A DNA stretch of 64,000 bases from Pedobacter polysacchareus (lineage in GTDB: Bacteria; Bacteroidota; Bacteroidia; Sphingobacteriales; Sphingobacteriaceae). The notes beneath the pieces were generated by a model that saw only the letters and a list, made by a program, of their open reading frames with translations, searched no databases and had not been told where the DNA came from. The translations under genes and the position numbers were made by a program. The first letter of the stretch is position 1, and each line of letters starts with the position of its first letter. Shown piece by piece: positions 49,496 to 58,965 of this stretch. The stretch covers positions 1-64,000 of the forward strand of contig NZ_JAHYSS010000007.1 in the NCBI RefSeq assembly GCF_019802255.1. Reading direction: 5' to 3'.

Positions 49496-50808
49496 TGATC
49501 TGCAGATTTAAAAGTCCGGTATAATAAAAAGGTAACCGCTAAAATGGAGAAGTAGATCAGTCCAAGTTTAGGATTAAAAATAAACATCGCGATGATGGAT
49601 ATACTGGCGATGATTAATGCAATGATGGGGAATAAAGGATAGAAACGCAGTCGGAATGGACGTGGCAAATCCGGTTCTCTATTCCTTAAAATCATGATGG
49701 AGATCATCGAAATGATATAAAGTGTGAGTGCTCCAAAGACGGAAACGATAATAATTTCCGAAGTTTTTCCCGAAAGCAGCGCTAGAATACCGATCAGCAT
49801 ATTCCCGATCAGCGCATTTGCTGGTGTATGAAATCGCGGGGAGATTTTTCCTAAAAATGAAGGAATATGCTGCACACGTCCCATCTCATAAGTGGAGCGT
49901 CCTGCGGCCAGAATCAGTCCATGAAAAGAGGCAATCAGTCCAAACAAACCAACTGTAATCAATAAATGGTACATCAAATGGTTATTTCCGGTGATTTTCG
50001 CCAAGGCCAGTGGAAGGGGCGAGTCGGAAGTTTCACCGCTCAGTCCGTTTTTATAAACGATGGCTTCCCAACCAGCAATCCCTGTTGCCGTCACAAAAAC
50101 CAGGACACACAAAATGGCCAGTGTAAAAATCGCCCAGCCAAATCCTCTGCTGATGTCCCTTTGTGGATTCTTTGTTTCTTCAGCCACATTCGCAATTCCT
50201 TCAATCCCAAGAAAGAACCAGATGGCAAAAGGAAGGGCAGCAAATACCCCGCTCCAACCATTAGGCAGGGCATTGTGTGTGAGGTTTTGCATTTCAAACT
50301 TCGGCATGGCAATTCCAGAAAACAGCAGCAATTCGCCAACGGCAAAAACCGTGATGATTACCTCGAATGAAGCCGCTGCTTTTACGCCATACACGTTCAG
50401 TGCAGTAAAGATAAAATAGATGGAAATGGCACTAGTGAGAATAGGTACCTGGGGATAGAAAGCATTAAAATAGGCACCGATCGCAAAAGCGATTGCGGGC
50501 GGTGCCAGTATAAATTCAACAATTTGGGCAATACCGGCTATAAAGCCGATATTTTCCCCCATTGCTCTTTTTGCATAATCGAATACGCCTCCTGCTTTGG
50601 GAATTGCGCAAGCTAATTCTGCATAACTAAATGTAAAAGTAACGTACATCAGCATGATGGCGAGTGTGGCGATGGCCATCCCTCCTGTCCCTCCTTTTTC
50701 AAGGCCGAGATTCCAGCCGAAATACATTCCTGAGATGACATATCCAACGCCAAGTCCCCATAACATAAAAGGAGTCAGTGTTTTTTTTAAACCCTTGCTT
50801 TGTGTCAT
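49492..50808 (-). CDS. APC-family permease, ethanolamine-permease-like
   Basis: A 438-residue inner-membrane transporter with about twelve hydrophobic segments. The N-terminal block (LTPFMLWGLGVGYVISGMYFGWNLGLEKGGTGGMAIATL, then FTFSYAELACAIPKAGGVFDYAKRAMGENIGFIAGIAQIVEFILAPPAIAFAIGAYF) closely follows the layout of ethanolamine permeases (eat) rather than putrescine PuuP. It is the first gene of the five-gene operon. The upstream gap to the SusD gene is 61 bases and contains no recognisable promoter pair. Confidence 0.85.
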   Translation of the reverse strand: MTQSKGLKKTLTPFMLWGLGVGYVISGMYFGWNLGLEKGGTGGMAIATLAIMLMYVTFTFSYAELACAIPKAGGVFDYAKRAMGENIGFIAGIAQIVEFILAPPAIAFAIGAYFNAFYPQVPILTSAISIYFIFTALNVYGVKAAASFEVIITVFAVGELLLFSGIAMPKFEMQNLTHNALPNGWSGVFAALPFAIWFFLGIEGIANVAEETKNPQRDISRGFGWAIFTLAILCVLVFVTATGIAGWEAIVYKNGLSGETSDSPLPLALAKITGNNHLMYHLLITVGLFGLIASFHGLILAAGRSTYEMGRVQHIPSFLGKISPRFHTPANALIGNMLIGILALLSGKTSEIIIVSVFGALTLYIISMISIMILRNREPDLPRPFRLRFYPLFPIIALIIASISIIAMFIFNPKLGLIYFSILAVTFLLYRTFKSADQ

Positions 50809-50869
50809 TGGCCGTTCTGGTTTAGGTATTTACATAGAATTTACCGTATTATAAATATAACATAAAATC

Positions 50870-52432
50870 TTACTTTAAGATCCACATCGTCTGATTAACA
50901 TCATCACTACCACCGTATTGACTCTGGATGGCTGCCGAAACATTGGCTGCATTATAATCGAGTTCATTGGCAGGATAAAGCCAGCGCAATGGGAAATTAG
51001 TAGTAGGTGTATTTAAGTTGGTACCACTGTTTAAAGTAAAGACCGGATAGCCAGTTCTTCGGTTCTCCATCCAGGCGCTATACTTGCCTCCATGTAAGAA
51101 ATTGGCCAGGTATTTTTGGGTGATAATTTGTTCCAGCTGCTGTGCATTAGTTCCTGATAGTGCTACACCTGCAGTATTTGGAAAGGCTGAAATATAGGCC
51201 GCATCCATTTTCATATTGTGGTTATAATCGGCCATATCCGGCGTACTGGCGGCTACAAAAGTCATCGAGCTGCTGATTCCAGAAGCGTAATAAGATTGTG
51301 CGGTAGCAGTACTGATCCATCCTCTTAAACTAGCTTCCGCCAGGATAAATTGCTGGTCCCAAAAACTGAATAAGCTCACTGCTTCTGCATTCACCAATTG
51401 TACATAACGGTTATTCAAATCTGCATAATCCTTTCCTACCCTTCGGGTTTGCAGACTAGAAAAAGCATCAGAAGGTTCTACACCAGGGTAAGCATTGTAA
51501 TCTGAGGCCAATAGTCCGGCGGTAATTTTGATGGGTGATGGCTTCGCATAATAGAATAAACGCTGATCCTTCAGGGCCTTCATAGGTGCTAACAACGTAT
51601 TGGAAAGCATCGTATAATTTGATTTTACAAATGAATTTCCTGAACCTGCCGGCACATCCGACCAAGGATAGTTTTGTCCGGCAACATTGTTATAAGCCAA
51701 AGCAAAATTGTCCTTATAATCCCGCATTAGTGGACGATTGGCAACAATATCTTTAAAGCGATCAATTACTTTTAAGTCTGCATCACCCGTTTTTTTATAC
51801 AAATTCATCAAGACATGAAGTTCGAAGCTATTCGTCAGCCTTCTCCAGTTGTCTTTGTTGCCGCCATAAATCGGATCGCCCTCAAAATTAGTTCCTTCGG
51901 AAAATAATTGATTGGCCTGATCCAGCTCATTTAAGATCCCTATAAATACTGTTTTTTGAGTATCATATTTTGGCTGCAGCACCTTTTCACTTTCTCCTTT
52001 AATCGCATCCGTATAAGGCACATCTCCCACCTGCATACTGGCATTAAAAAACTGCCAGGCACGAATAAAATGCCCTAATGCCTGATAAGATTTCCTCAGT
52101 CCTTCATTTGTTGCATATTTTTCCATCGGCGGAATGTTACGCAGCACCGTGAGGCGAGTAAAATCTGCTCTCCCCAGCTTATTGTATTGCAAGTTTTCCT
52201 GACCTTCTCCCCAGGTGATATATTTAGCTAATAAAAAGGGCTGTATGAAACCCTTGGTATTAGCGATTTCAGATCTGGTGATGTTTAGAATCATTCCTGT
52301 AGCCAGGATAGAAGAGCTGACCTCTGTAGTTTTATCCGGGTTCGAATTGATATCTTCAAACTTCTGGCATCCAGCGCTCAAAAGCAATAATACCGGAAAA
52401 ATTGATATATATTTTAAAACGTTAGTTTTCAT
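50870..52432 (-). CDS. SusD/RagB-family outer-membrane lipoprotein, second pair
   Basis: A 520-residue lipoprotein with signal and lipobox (LLLLSAGCQKFEDINSNPDKTTE), belonging to the SusD-like subgroup that starts FEDINSNPD. Middle motifs include RKSYQALGHFIRAWQFFNASMQVGDVPYTDAIKGE; the C-terminus has FLHGGKYSAWMENRRTGYPVF and WPLRWLYPANELDYN-type residues (here FPLRWLYPANELDYN). It binds an unknown ligand over the SusC channel and is 17 bases downstream of it. Confidence 0.9.
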   Translation of the reverse strand: MKTNVLKYISIFPVLLLLSAGCQKFEDINSNPDKTTEVSSSILATGMILNITRSEIANTKGFIQPFLLAKYITWGEGQENLQYNKLGRADFTRLTVLRNIPPMEKYATNEGLRKSYQALGHFIRAWQFFNASMQVGDVPYTDAIKGESEKVLQPKYDTQKTVFIGILNELDQANQLFSEGTNFEGDPIYGGNKDNWRRLTNSFELHVLMNLYKKTGDADLKVIDRFKDIVANRPLMRDYKDNFALAYNNVAGQNYPWSDVPAGSGNSFVKSNYTMLSNTLLAPMKALKDQRLFYYAKPSPIKITAGLLASDYNAYPGVEPSDAFSSLQTRRVGKDYADLNNRYVQLVNAEAVSLFSFWDQQFILAEASLRGWISTATAQSYYASGISSSMTFVAASTPDMADYNHNMKMDAAYISAFPNTAGVALSGTNAQQLEQIITQKYLANFLHGGKYSAWMENRRTGYPVFTLNSGTNLNTPTTNFPLRWLYPANELDYNAANVSAAIQSQYGGSDDVNQTMWILK

Positions 52433-52449
52433 AAGAATTTATTTAATGA

Positions 52450-55400
52450 TTAGAAGCCTATTTTAAAATTGAAACCCAGCATACGCTGCGATGGTGAATT
52501 CAGGTTCTCGGTATCCACATCCGGATCGGAATATTTAAAGTTAGTCCACATCCATAAGTTCTGTCCTGTAACCGAGAAGGAAGCTCTTTTTACCCCTAGT
52601 TTGCTAAGGAATTTCTGGTTGAAACTATAGCCTAGCGACAACTCGCGAAGTTTCACAAATGACTCATTTTGAATTCCCATATCACCACCTCTAAAGTTCT
52701 GCGCATAATCCTGATAACCTACTTCTACATCATTGGGTGCATATTGACGGGTATCGCTTGTAATCTGGCCATACTTATCATAAGTGACATTTCCGGAGAT
52801 CACTTTAACCCCTTTACCTACAAAATTATTCTTGCCATTAACTACCTGATCATAGCGATATTGATTATCAGAATCAGGATTTGTACCCGTATCCCACATC
52901 TTATCGTACATATAATTGTACATCAGGCCACCAATACGGCCATCAATATTTACATTCAGGTTCCAGTTTTTATACCTGAAACTATTGATAAAGCCGAAAC
53001 TGAAATCAGGCTCTCCATAACCATATTTTTTGTTGTAATCACTTTCCACTGGGGAACCATTATTGAAAATGATATTGCCTTGCGGATCTCTCAACCAATA
53101 ACTGGCTTTATAAGTATCCAGTCTCTCTCCTTTTTTAGTCCATAAATCATCCGGAGAATATAAAGGATCGATATCTACATAATAACGGTGCTGTTGCGCC
53201 CAGTTCATGGTGGCATACCATTCGAAATCTCTTCCTTTGATCACCGAACCATCTACAGTAATCTCAATACCACGGCGTTCATAAGTTTCCTTAGTATTGA
53301 CGATTGCCATGCTAAAACCGCTTGAATTAGGTAAATAAGCAGTATTTCCTTGTCCTTTTAAGTCCGTTTGTCTGTTATAGTAGTATTTATTAAAATAAGC
53401 CACATCGAAATGCAGGCGTTTTTTAAAGAGGTAACCTACTGCACCGATTTCCCAGGTACGCTGTGAACTTGGCAACAGCTCTTCACCCAATAAATAACTA
53501 GGATAGCTAGCGGAATTTAGTGTATTCCAAGCCGCAGTATTAGTTGTATACACACTATTAATAGCGTAAGGATCGAAGGCTTTTTTAAAGATCGTCAATG
53601 ACCCGCGCAGCTTAAACAGATCCACTACTTCCGGGAATTTCAGCAGTTCAGAGATCACCACACTGGAACCTATAGAAGGATAAAAATAGTCTCTTGACGA
53701 TTTCGGCTGTGCCGAATTCCAGTCATTTCTACCGGTTACATCCAAGAAAACCGCATCACTCCAGCCAATAGAGGCTCTGCCATACAAACTATTGATTTGT
53801 CGGGAGTTATGAAAAGGCTCCACAGTTGGCGCCTCAATAGAACCTGCCAAGGAGAAGAAGGTTGGAGAAATCAGCCCATTTCTAGTCGTCGATTTCAACC
53901 CTTGATCCGCGAAGTAGTAAATCGTTCCCCCTACCAGACCATCAAATGACCATTTGTTGAGTTTCTTTTTATAGGTTAAAATCAAGTCATCATTGGTGCT
54001 ATATCCTGTGGTATTGTTGATACTATACATCCCTCTTGCATTCCAGCCTCCTCTGGTCGAGAAGATATTTGCTGTCGGATTCCGCTTCGTTTCTGAGTTG
54101 TTGTAATTGTCGTAACCCAAACGCAGCATCAGGTTAAACTCCTCATTAAACTTATAATTTGCGGTTACGTTTGCGTTGACGGTATTTTCCGTTTTTCCAT
54201 TTAACTTCTCATGTGCAATCAGATAAGGATTGTCATACCAGTTGGTATACATCCAATTCTGCGTTTTATTTGGCACTATCCAATAATCTTTATAATCACG
54301 AATGTCGTACTCGGTACCAGTCCACATGACCAATTGATACAGGTAGCCCTGGTTGTCATAACCGCCGCCCCAAATTTGAGGTGCAGCACGTCTGCTCAGA
54401 CCAAAATGACTTTCTATTTTAAATTTATCATTGATTCTAATCTCTCCACCTGAGGTTAAGTTCATCATGCTCAGCTTCTGATTAGGAAACTGTCCTTTAT
54501 TATAAACGTGGTTTAAGCCAATTCTAAAGCTGCCATTTTCCCCGGTCTGGGCAATGGAAATGTTATTATTGGTTACGATACCGGTATTCATAAAGTTCTT
54601 CAGGTTGTCTTTGCCGACAGATACCAGCGGGCGATTCTCTTCGAACTGTTTCGTAACCGGATTCCAATCCCTGGCAGTATTTCCTGCGTCCAGTTTAGGG
54701 CCCCAAACGTAATCATTGTCGATCACCCCATTTTGCCCACGGCCATAAGAACTCTGCACTTCAGGAACGGCCAGATAGCCCAGTTGAAACATGGTATTGC
54801 TATTGATATCAACGGCAAAACCTTTACCGGCAGCCCCTTTTTTAGTCGTAATCAACAATACCCCGCCATCTGCACGTGAACCGTATAAAGCAGAAGCGGT
54901 AGATCCTTTTAACAGGTCCATGCTCTCAATATCATCAGCAGGAACATCGCGAAGCGTCATATTCCCATAGGGTACTCCATCGATGACCAATAACACGCCT
55001 TCTCCACGAAGTTCCAGTTTTGGCTTTTCATTAAATTCCGTAGAATTCTTAACCACCAATCCTGCGACCTGTCCTGTTAAGGAAGTTCCTAGATCCACAC
55101 CTTTTACGGTCTGCACTTTATCACCTCCAATCTTTTGGACGGCATATCCCAGAGATTTTTCCGAGCGCTTCACTCCTAAAGCGGTAACGACTACTTCGGA
55201 TAAGTCTTGTTTTTGCGCCTCCAGTATGATGTTTAGCACACCAGTGCTTGATGCCACTGTAATTTCTCTAGTGGCATAGCCGAGGTACCTGACTACCAGT
55301 ACATCTCCCGCTTTTGCATTGATCACAAAATCACCGGAGGTACTGCTTGAAGCACCTTCTTTTGTGCCTTTTACAATAATTGAAGCACCAGGCAGGGGAT

Positions 55401-55842
55401 TTCCTTCTGTATCTACCACTTTTCCTTTAATCGGCAAAAGCACAACAACTTCCCCCTTTGGAATTGCCTCTTTTTCAATTATTTTCTTTTTAATCACCAC
55501 TGTTTTATTGAGGATCATATAAGAATAAGGTCGGTTTTTAAAAATCTGATTTAAGGCATCTTCCAGGCTAACTTCTTCCATTTCAATACTGATCCGGCCT
55601 TCCTGCTTGATCAATTTATTATTGTAGAAAAAAGTATAACCACTTTGCTTTTTAATGTTTTCAAAAAGCGCGTTGAAAGTGGTGTTTTTTTCTGAAAGTG
55701 TAATTTTCTGGGAGAACCCATCTGCGGACACCTGGAGGCAGCCAAAGAAAATTAAAATTACGGTGAGTTTCATGGCCAATATGGTCTGGGTTGAGCATAA
55801 CCACCTCATAAAAGGGGTTTTACTACATGAGTTTAATTTCAT
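52450..55842 (-). CDS. SusC/RagA-family TonB transporter with N-terminal STN signalling domain
   Basis: A 1130-residue outer-membrane transporter. Signal peptide (about residues 20-45), then an STN secretin/TonB domain (ITLSEKNTTFNALFENIKKQSGYTFFYNNKLI), carboxypeptidase-like domain (GKVVDTEGNPLPGASIIVKGTKEG), plug (DLGTSLTGQVAGLVVKNS, ESMDLLKGSTASALYGSRADGGVLLITTKKG), and a barrel ending GFNFKIGF. The STN domain interacts with FecR, encoded upstream with its sigma factor, so ligand binding can induce this operon. The 308-base gap 55843-56150 before it must hold its sigma-dependent promoter. Confidence 0.92.
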   Translation of the reverse strand: MKLNSCSKTPFMRWLCSTQTILAMKLTVILIFFGCLQVSADGFSQKITLSEKNTTFNALFENIKKQSGYTFFYNNKLIKQEGRISIEMEEVSLEDALNQIFKNRPYSYMILNKTVVIKKKIIEKEAIPKGEVVVLLPIKGKVVDTEGNPLPGASIIVKGTKEGASSSTSGDFVINAKAGDVLVVRYLGYATREITVASSTGVLNIILEAQKQDLSEVVVTALGVKRSEKSLGYAVQKIGGDKVQTVKGVDLGTSLTGQVAGLVVKNSTEFNEKPKLELRGEGVLLVIDGVPYGNMTLRDVPADDIESMDLLKGSTASALYGSRADGGVLLITTKKGAAGKGFAVDINSNTMFQLGYLAVPEVQSSYGRGQNGVIDNDYVWGPKLDAGNTARDWNPVTKQFEENRPLVSVGKDNLKNFMNTGIVTNNNISIAQTGENGSFRIGLNHVYNKGQFPNQKLSMMNLTSGGEIRINDKFKIESHFGLSRRAAPQIWGGGYDNQGYLYQLVMWTGTEYDIRDYKDYWIVPNKTQNWMYTNWYDNPYLIAHEKLNGKTENTVNANVTANYKFNEEFNLMLRLGYDNYNNSETKRNPTANIFSTRGGWNARGMYSINNTTGYSTNDDLILTYKKKLNKWSFDGLVGGTIYYFADQGLKSTTRNGLISPTFFSLAGSIEAPTVEPFHNSRQINSLYGRASIGWSDAVFLDVTGRNDWNSAQPKSSRDYFYPSIGSSVVISELLKFPEVVDLFKLRGSLTIFKKAFDPYAINSVYTTNTAAWNTLNSASYPSYLLGEELLPSSQRTWEIGAVGYLFKKRLHFDVAYFNKYYYNRQTDLKGQGNTAYLPNSSGFSMAIVNTKETYERRGIEITVDGSVIKGRDFEWYATMNWAQQHRYYVDIDPLYSPDDLWTKKGERLDTYKASYWLRDPQGNIIFNNGSPVESDYNKKYGYGEPDFSFGFINSFRYKNWNLNVNIDGRIGGLMYNYMYDKMWDTGTNPDSDNQYRYDQVVNGKNNFVGKGVKVISGNVTYDKYGQITSDTRQYAPNDVEVGYQDYAQNFRGGDMGIQNESFVKLRELSLGYSFNQKFLSKLGVKRASFSVTGQNLWMWTNFKYSDPDVDTENLNSPSQRMLGFNFKIGF

Positions 55843-56075
55843 ATTTTTGAATGTTTTGGTTTATTCATTAATTATCCAATAAGTTTTTTTTGAGGTCAAC
55901 CGGAACATTGTTCCATTCTGATAAGATCGGATTGGGCAGACAGGGCCTTGTTGCGAGCAGGGTCCTGTTTTTTCCTTCCTAACAGCGTTGTTTTGCAGGC
56001 ATTATCTTTCCATAAGCGTTTGTGGTGGTTTTAGTTCGTTAGAATTTGTTCCTTTGGTTAGGGATTTATGAGCTT

Positions 56076-56145
56076 GTTTATAGGTTAATTGCGTTTTTAT
56101 AGGTTAATTATTTGGTTAAGGTTTAAGTTTGGTTAAGGTTTAAGT
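56076..56145. repeat. Tandem short repeats between fecR and susC
   Basis: TTTATAGGTTAATT occurs twice near 56078-56110. GGTTAAGGTTTAAGT-like units occur twice at about 56114-56145. They lie immediately downstream of the FecR stop within the 308-base gap to susC, an AT-rich tract where binding or promoter elements could sit. No consensus promoter was identified among them. Confidence 0.5.
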
Positions 56146-56150
56146 AGATT

Positions 56151-57278
56151 TTACTTTTTAACGATCAGCTTACGTCCTTCAATCCTAAATTGAGTTCCTT
56201 CAAAAGACAATATTTTGAGTGCTTCGCTGAGCTTAATTCCTCTGGGAATATCTCCCATAAATTCGTCATCATGACGGTCTACTTCATATATAACTTCTAT
56301 ATCGTACCAGCGTGAAAGCTGTCTCATGACCTCATGAAGGTTCTCTTTTTCAAAATGGAAGAACCCATTTTTCCAAGCCATGACCTGTGCTATATTTGCC
56401 GTACTGACTTTTAGATCTCCTGATCCATTTCTTTTCAGATTGGACTGCTGCCCCGGTTTAAGCACAATGGTATTTGCGGCCATCACCTTCACACTTCCTT
56501 CAAGAAGCGTAGTTTTCAATTCTCCCTCATCACTATAAGAACTGATGTTAAAATGGGTACCTAATACCTGTACCTGCTGACCACCTGTAGAGACTACAAA
56601 AGGAACTTTCTTATTTTTTGCTACTTCAAAATAGGCTTCTCCTTCGAGTTCAACTTTCCGCTGGCTCAGCTGCGCAAATGTGGTAGGGAATTTTATTGAG
56701 GATGCGGCATTGAGCCATACTTTTGTGCCATCCGGAAGATTGACCTGATAGATGCCGCCTTTGGGGGTACTGATGGTATTAAAAGCCAATGAACTGGCAT
56801 CAGATGCGATCACTGAATACACCAGTTCTCCATTTTTACTTTTCGAAATCTTTACACCACTTTGCTTGGCGAGCTCTCCGTTATTGGCATCGGTTAACGA
56901 AATTGTTGAGCCATCGGCGAGTGTTAAAGTCGCCTTGTTTCCACCAGGATCTACATCATGAGTGTTTACTGCCAGCCGATTTTCAGTTTCTACAGACTTG
57001 TTTTGAAAATAAAAGTATCCGCCAACAGACAGCACCATTAAAACAACGGCAGCCGCGGCAGCAATAGCTTTTGGCCATAGGAACCTACGCTGCTGACTAC
57101 GGTTAAAATCCAATTCATCTGCTTCAGTGATCTCTGCATCCGCATTCCATGCCCTAAGCAATTGATTGTCCAGTTTACCTGTACTCAGCAATCCGGCAAA
57201 AAGCTCCAGCTCCTGATCCGTCAACTGTTTCTTCAGATAACGTTCAACAAGTAGTTCATAAAATCTATTCTCTTCCAT
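56151..57278 (-). CDS. FecR-family anti-sigma/sigma-regulator protein
   Basis: A 375-residue inner-membrane protein from the ATG at 57278 (a TTG at 57293 adds five residues). The cytoplasmic N-terminus (RFYELLVERYLKKQLTDQELELFAGLL) is followed by one membrane helix (AIAAAAAVVLMVLSVGGYFYF) and a periplasmic FecR domain (ISTPKGGIYQVNLPDGTKVWLNAASSIKFPTTF, ELEGEAYFEVAKNKKVPFVV, QVLGTHFNISSY). The C-terminus DIPRGIKLSEALKILSF contacts the STN domain of SusC. It holds the sigma factor inactive until the transporter signals. Confidence 0.92.
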   Translation of the reverse strand: MEENRFYELLVERYLKKQLTDQELELFAGLLSTGKLDNQLLRAWNADAEITEADELDFNRSQQRRFLWPKAIAAAAAVVLMVLSVGGYFYFQNKSVETENRLAVNTHDVDPGGNKATLTLADGSTISLTDANNGELAKQSGVKISKSKNGELVYSVIASDASSLAFNTISTPKGGIYQVNLPDGTKVWLNAASSIKFPTTFAQLSQRKVELEGEAYFEVAKNKKVPFVVSTGGQQVQVLGTHFNISSYSDEGELKTTLLEGSVKVMAANTIVLKPGQQSNLKRNGSGDLKVSTANIAQVMAWKNGFFHFEKENLHEVMRQLSRWYDIEVIYEVDRHDDEFMGDIPRGIKLSEALKILSFEGTQFRIEGRKLIVKK

Positions 57279-57349
57279 AGGATGTCCGTTCAAATATTAA
57301 GACAATATTCAAGGGGGCGTAGGGTAGCTGAAAATTATTTATTTTGTAA

Positions 57350-57943
57350 TTATTTTAAGAAGACGGTCAAAAGTATCCCTAAAGATATTCCAAGGTCTTT
57401 TTTCACGGAAGCGCTCAATACTTTCATGGAACCTACCATATGATTTTTGACTGCATTTCTGGAAATCCCCAAAGCCAGTGCCACCTCCTCATAACTTTTC
57501 CCTTCCTGTCTGCAAAGTTTAAAAATTTCCCTTGTCCTCAATGGCAAAGCTGCAAGCGCTTTCTCCAGGTATTCCAGGTATTCTTTTGCCAACAATTCCT
57601 CTTCGGTATTGTTCCTTTGTTCGACAAAATTATTGATCACCTCGCCCATGGCTACATCAGACCTCATTGCCTTTTTAAGGCTATTTAGTGTATGGTTTCT
57701 TGCCATAATAAACAAGTAAGCCTTTATCGATCTGACCTCTTCCAGCTTAGATCTGTGCTGCCACATTTTAATAAAAACCTCTTGAGTCAGGTCCTCAGAT
57801 AAATCTGAAGAATTTACAAATCTTTTGATGTAAAGGGAAATAGAAGGGCTATATCGATCGTAGAGCTCAGAAAAAGCAGACTCCTCCCCTGCCATTATTT
57901 TGGCCTGCAGCTCCTGATCAGAAATGGTATGTTTTATTGACAT
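57350..57943 (-). CDS. ECF RNA polymerase sigma factor (FecI-like)
   Basis: A 197-residue sigma factor. Region 2 is ESAFSELYDRYSPSISLYIKRFVNSSDLSEDLTQEVFIKMWQHRSKLEEVRSIKAYLFIMARNHTLNSLKK. Region 4 is LAALPLRTREIFKLCRQEGKSYEEVALALGISRNAVKNHMVGSM. A short hydrophobic C-terminal tail (GILLTVFLK) is usual for Bacteroidota members. It is 71 bases upstream of the FecR gene. In this arrangement it transcribes the SusC/SusD pair after the transporter senses its ligand. Confidence 0.93.
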   Translation of the reverse strand: MSIKHTISDQELQAKIMAGEESAFSELYDRYSPSISLYIKRFVNSSDLSEDLTQEVFIKMWQHRSKLEEVRSIKAYLFIMARNHTLNSLKKAMRSDVAMGEVINNFVEQRNNTEEELLAKEYLEYLEKALAALPLRTREIFKLCRQEGKSYEEVALALGISRNAVKNHMVGSMKVLSASVKKDLGISLGILLTVFLK

Positions 57944-58126
57944 TTAGAAATCCCGAAACTAAATTATCGAAATTAAGTCAATGTTACCCTAATGTTTTCG
58001 AATTAACCAATTCCTTAATATAAGTGCTAAAATTTTGCTTCATCCGGTTGGTTTCAAAATATTTCAAAGCTACTGTAGCGATTAGCAGATCAATCTCGTT
58101 TATTTAAATGCACGCTAGATTATGTT

Positions 58127-58156
58127 ACCGGAGGGAGACCCATATCTTTCTCCGGT
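58127..58156. other. Short hairpin in the gap before the Dabb gene
   Basis: ACCGGAG (58127-58133) pairs with CTCCGGT (58150-58156), followed by TTCTTTT. The gap 57944-58239 has no credible gene. The hairpin could be a terminator or leader structure. Confidence 0.35.
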
Positions 58157-58239
58157 TTCTTTTCAACAGGAAACCAATATTCGATTCCGCTTTCTCCGAC
58201 ACCATACAATTCCCTATATTTACCAAAAAACCTTTATAT

Positions 58240-58536
58240 ATGTTAGCTCATCACGTTTTATTCTGGCTAAAAGCCGACACTACAGAAGATCAAAAAGCCG
58301 CTTTCAGAATCGGTCTGGAAGGATTAGAAGCCATAGAGACGGTAGAAGCTTTCCACATCGGAACTCCTGCGCCAATTGACCGCGCAGTAGTGGACACTAC
58401 TTATTCTTTCTCCTTAATTTTATTTTTCTCAGACCTGGAAGGACATGATGTATACCAGATTCACCATTTACACAAAGCATTTCTGGATGAATTCCGTGGT
58501 CTTTTTGAGAAAGTAATCATTTACGACGCTCATTAA
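58240..58536 (+). CDS. Dabb-family (stress-responsive alpha-beta barrel) protein
   Basis: A 98-residue protein from the ATG at 58240; the frame is open to 58108 but the upstream part does not look like this family. It starts MLAHHVLFWLKADTTEDQKAAF, with IETVEAFHIGTPAPIDRAVVDTTYSFSLILFFSDLEGHDVYQIHHLHKAFLDEF, typical of the dimeric ferredoxin-like Dabb fold. The role is not known; plant homologues respond to stress. Confidence 0.85.
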   Translation: MLAHHVLFWLKADTTEDQKAAFRIGLEGLEAIETVEAFHIGTPAPIDRAVVDTTYSFSLILFFSDLEGHDVYQIHHLHKAFLDEFRGLFEKVIIYDAH

Positions 58537-58674
58537 TCTTTTAATGATGTCCGTTTTATTTTAATTAAAATTGCCGCATCCATATAATAAACCAGAGAAA
58601 AACAATAGGCTAAGCAATTTGTTTTTCTCTGGAATACATTACCTCACCTTATTAGGATTTTAAAATAAACAGCT

Positions 58675-58965
58675 ATGAGTGCATTTCAAGAATTGATCCA
58701 GTCAGGCACACCAGTACTCGTTGATTTCTACGCAGATTGGTGTGGGCCATGCAAAACCATGAACCCTATCGTGAAGGAAGTGGCCAGAATTACAGATGGC
58801 ACTGCCCGTGTGATCAAAATCAATATTGATAAAAACCAGGCCGCTGCACAAAAATATAATGTACGGTCTGTACCGACCTTTATGGTTTTTAAAAATGGAG
58901 AAATTGTATGGAGACATTCTGGTACTATCGACCAGATGAGCTTGTTAAAACAATTGTCTATTTAA
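58675..58965 (+). CDS. trxA: Thioredoxin
   Basis: A 96-residue cytoplasmic thioredoxin. Active site DFYADWCGPCKTMNPIVKEVA, then VIKINIDKNQAAAQKYNVRSVPTFMVFKNGEIVWRHSG with the cis-proline. It reduces protein disulfides. The gene stands alone and overlaps the end of the convergent glycosyltransferase gene by eight bases. The symbol is assigned by family; other thioredoxins are likely elsewhere in the genome. Confidence 0.93.
   Translation: MSAFQELIQSGTPVLVDFYADWCGPCKTMNPIVKEVARITDGTARVIKINIDKNQAAAQKYNVRSVPTFMVFKNGEIVWRHSGTIDQMSLLKQLSI

Noticed and set aside
44839..50808. A standard putrescine (Puu) pathway
   Set aside because: The oxidase PuuB is absent, an iron alcohol dehydrogenase is in its place, and the permease resembles ethanolamine permeases.
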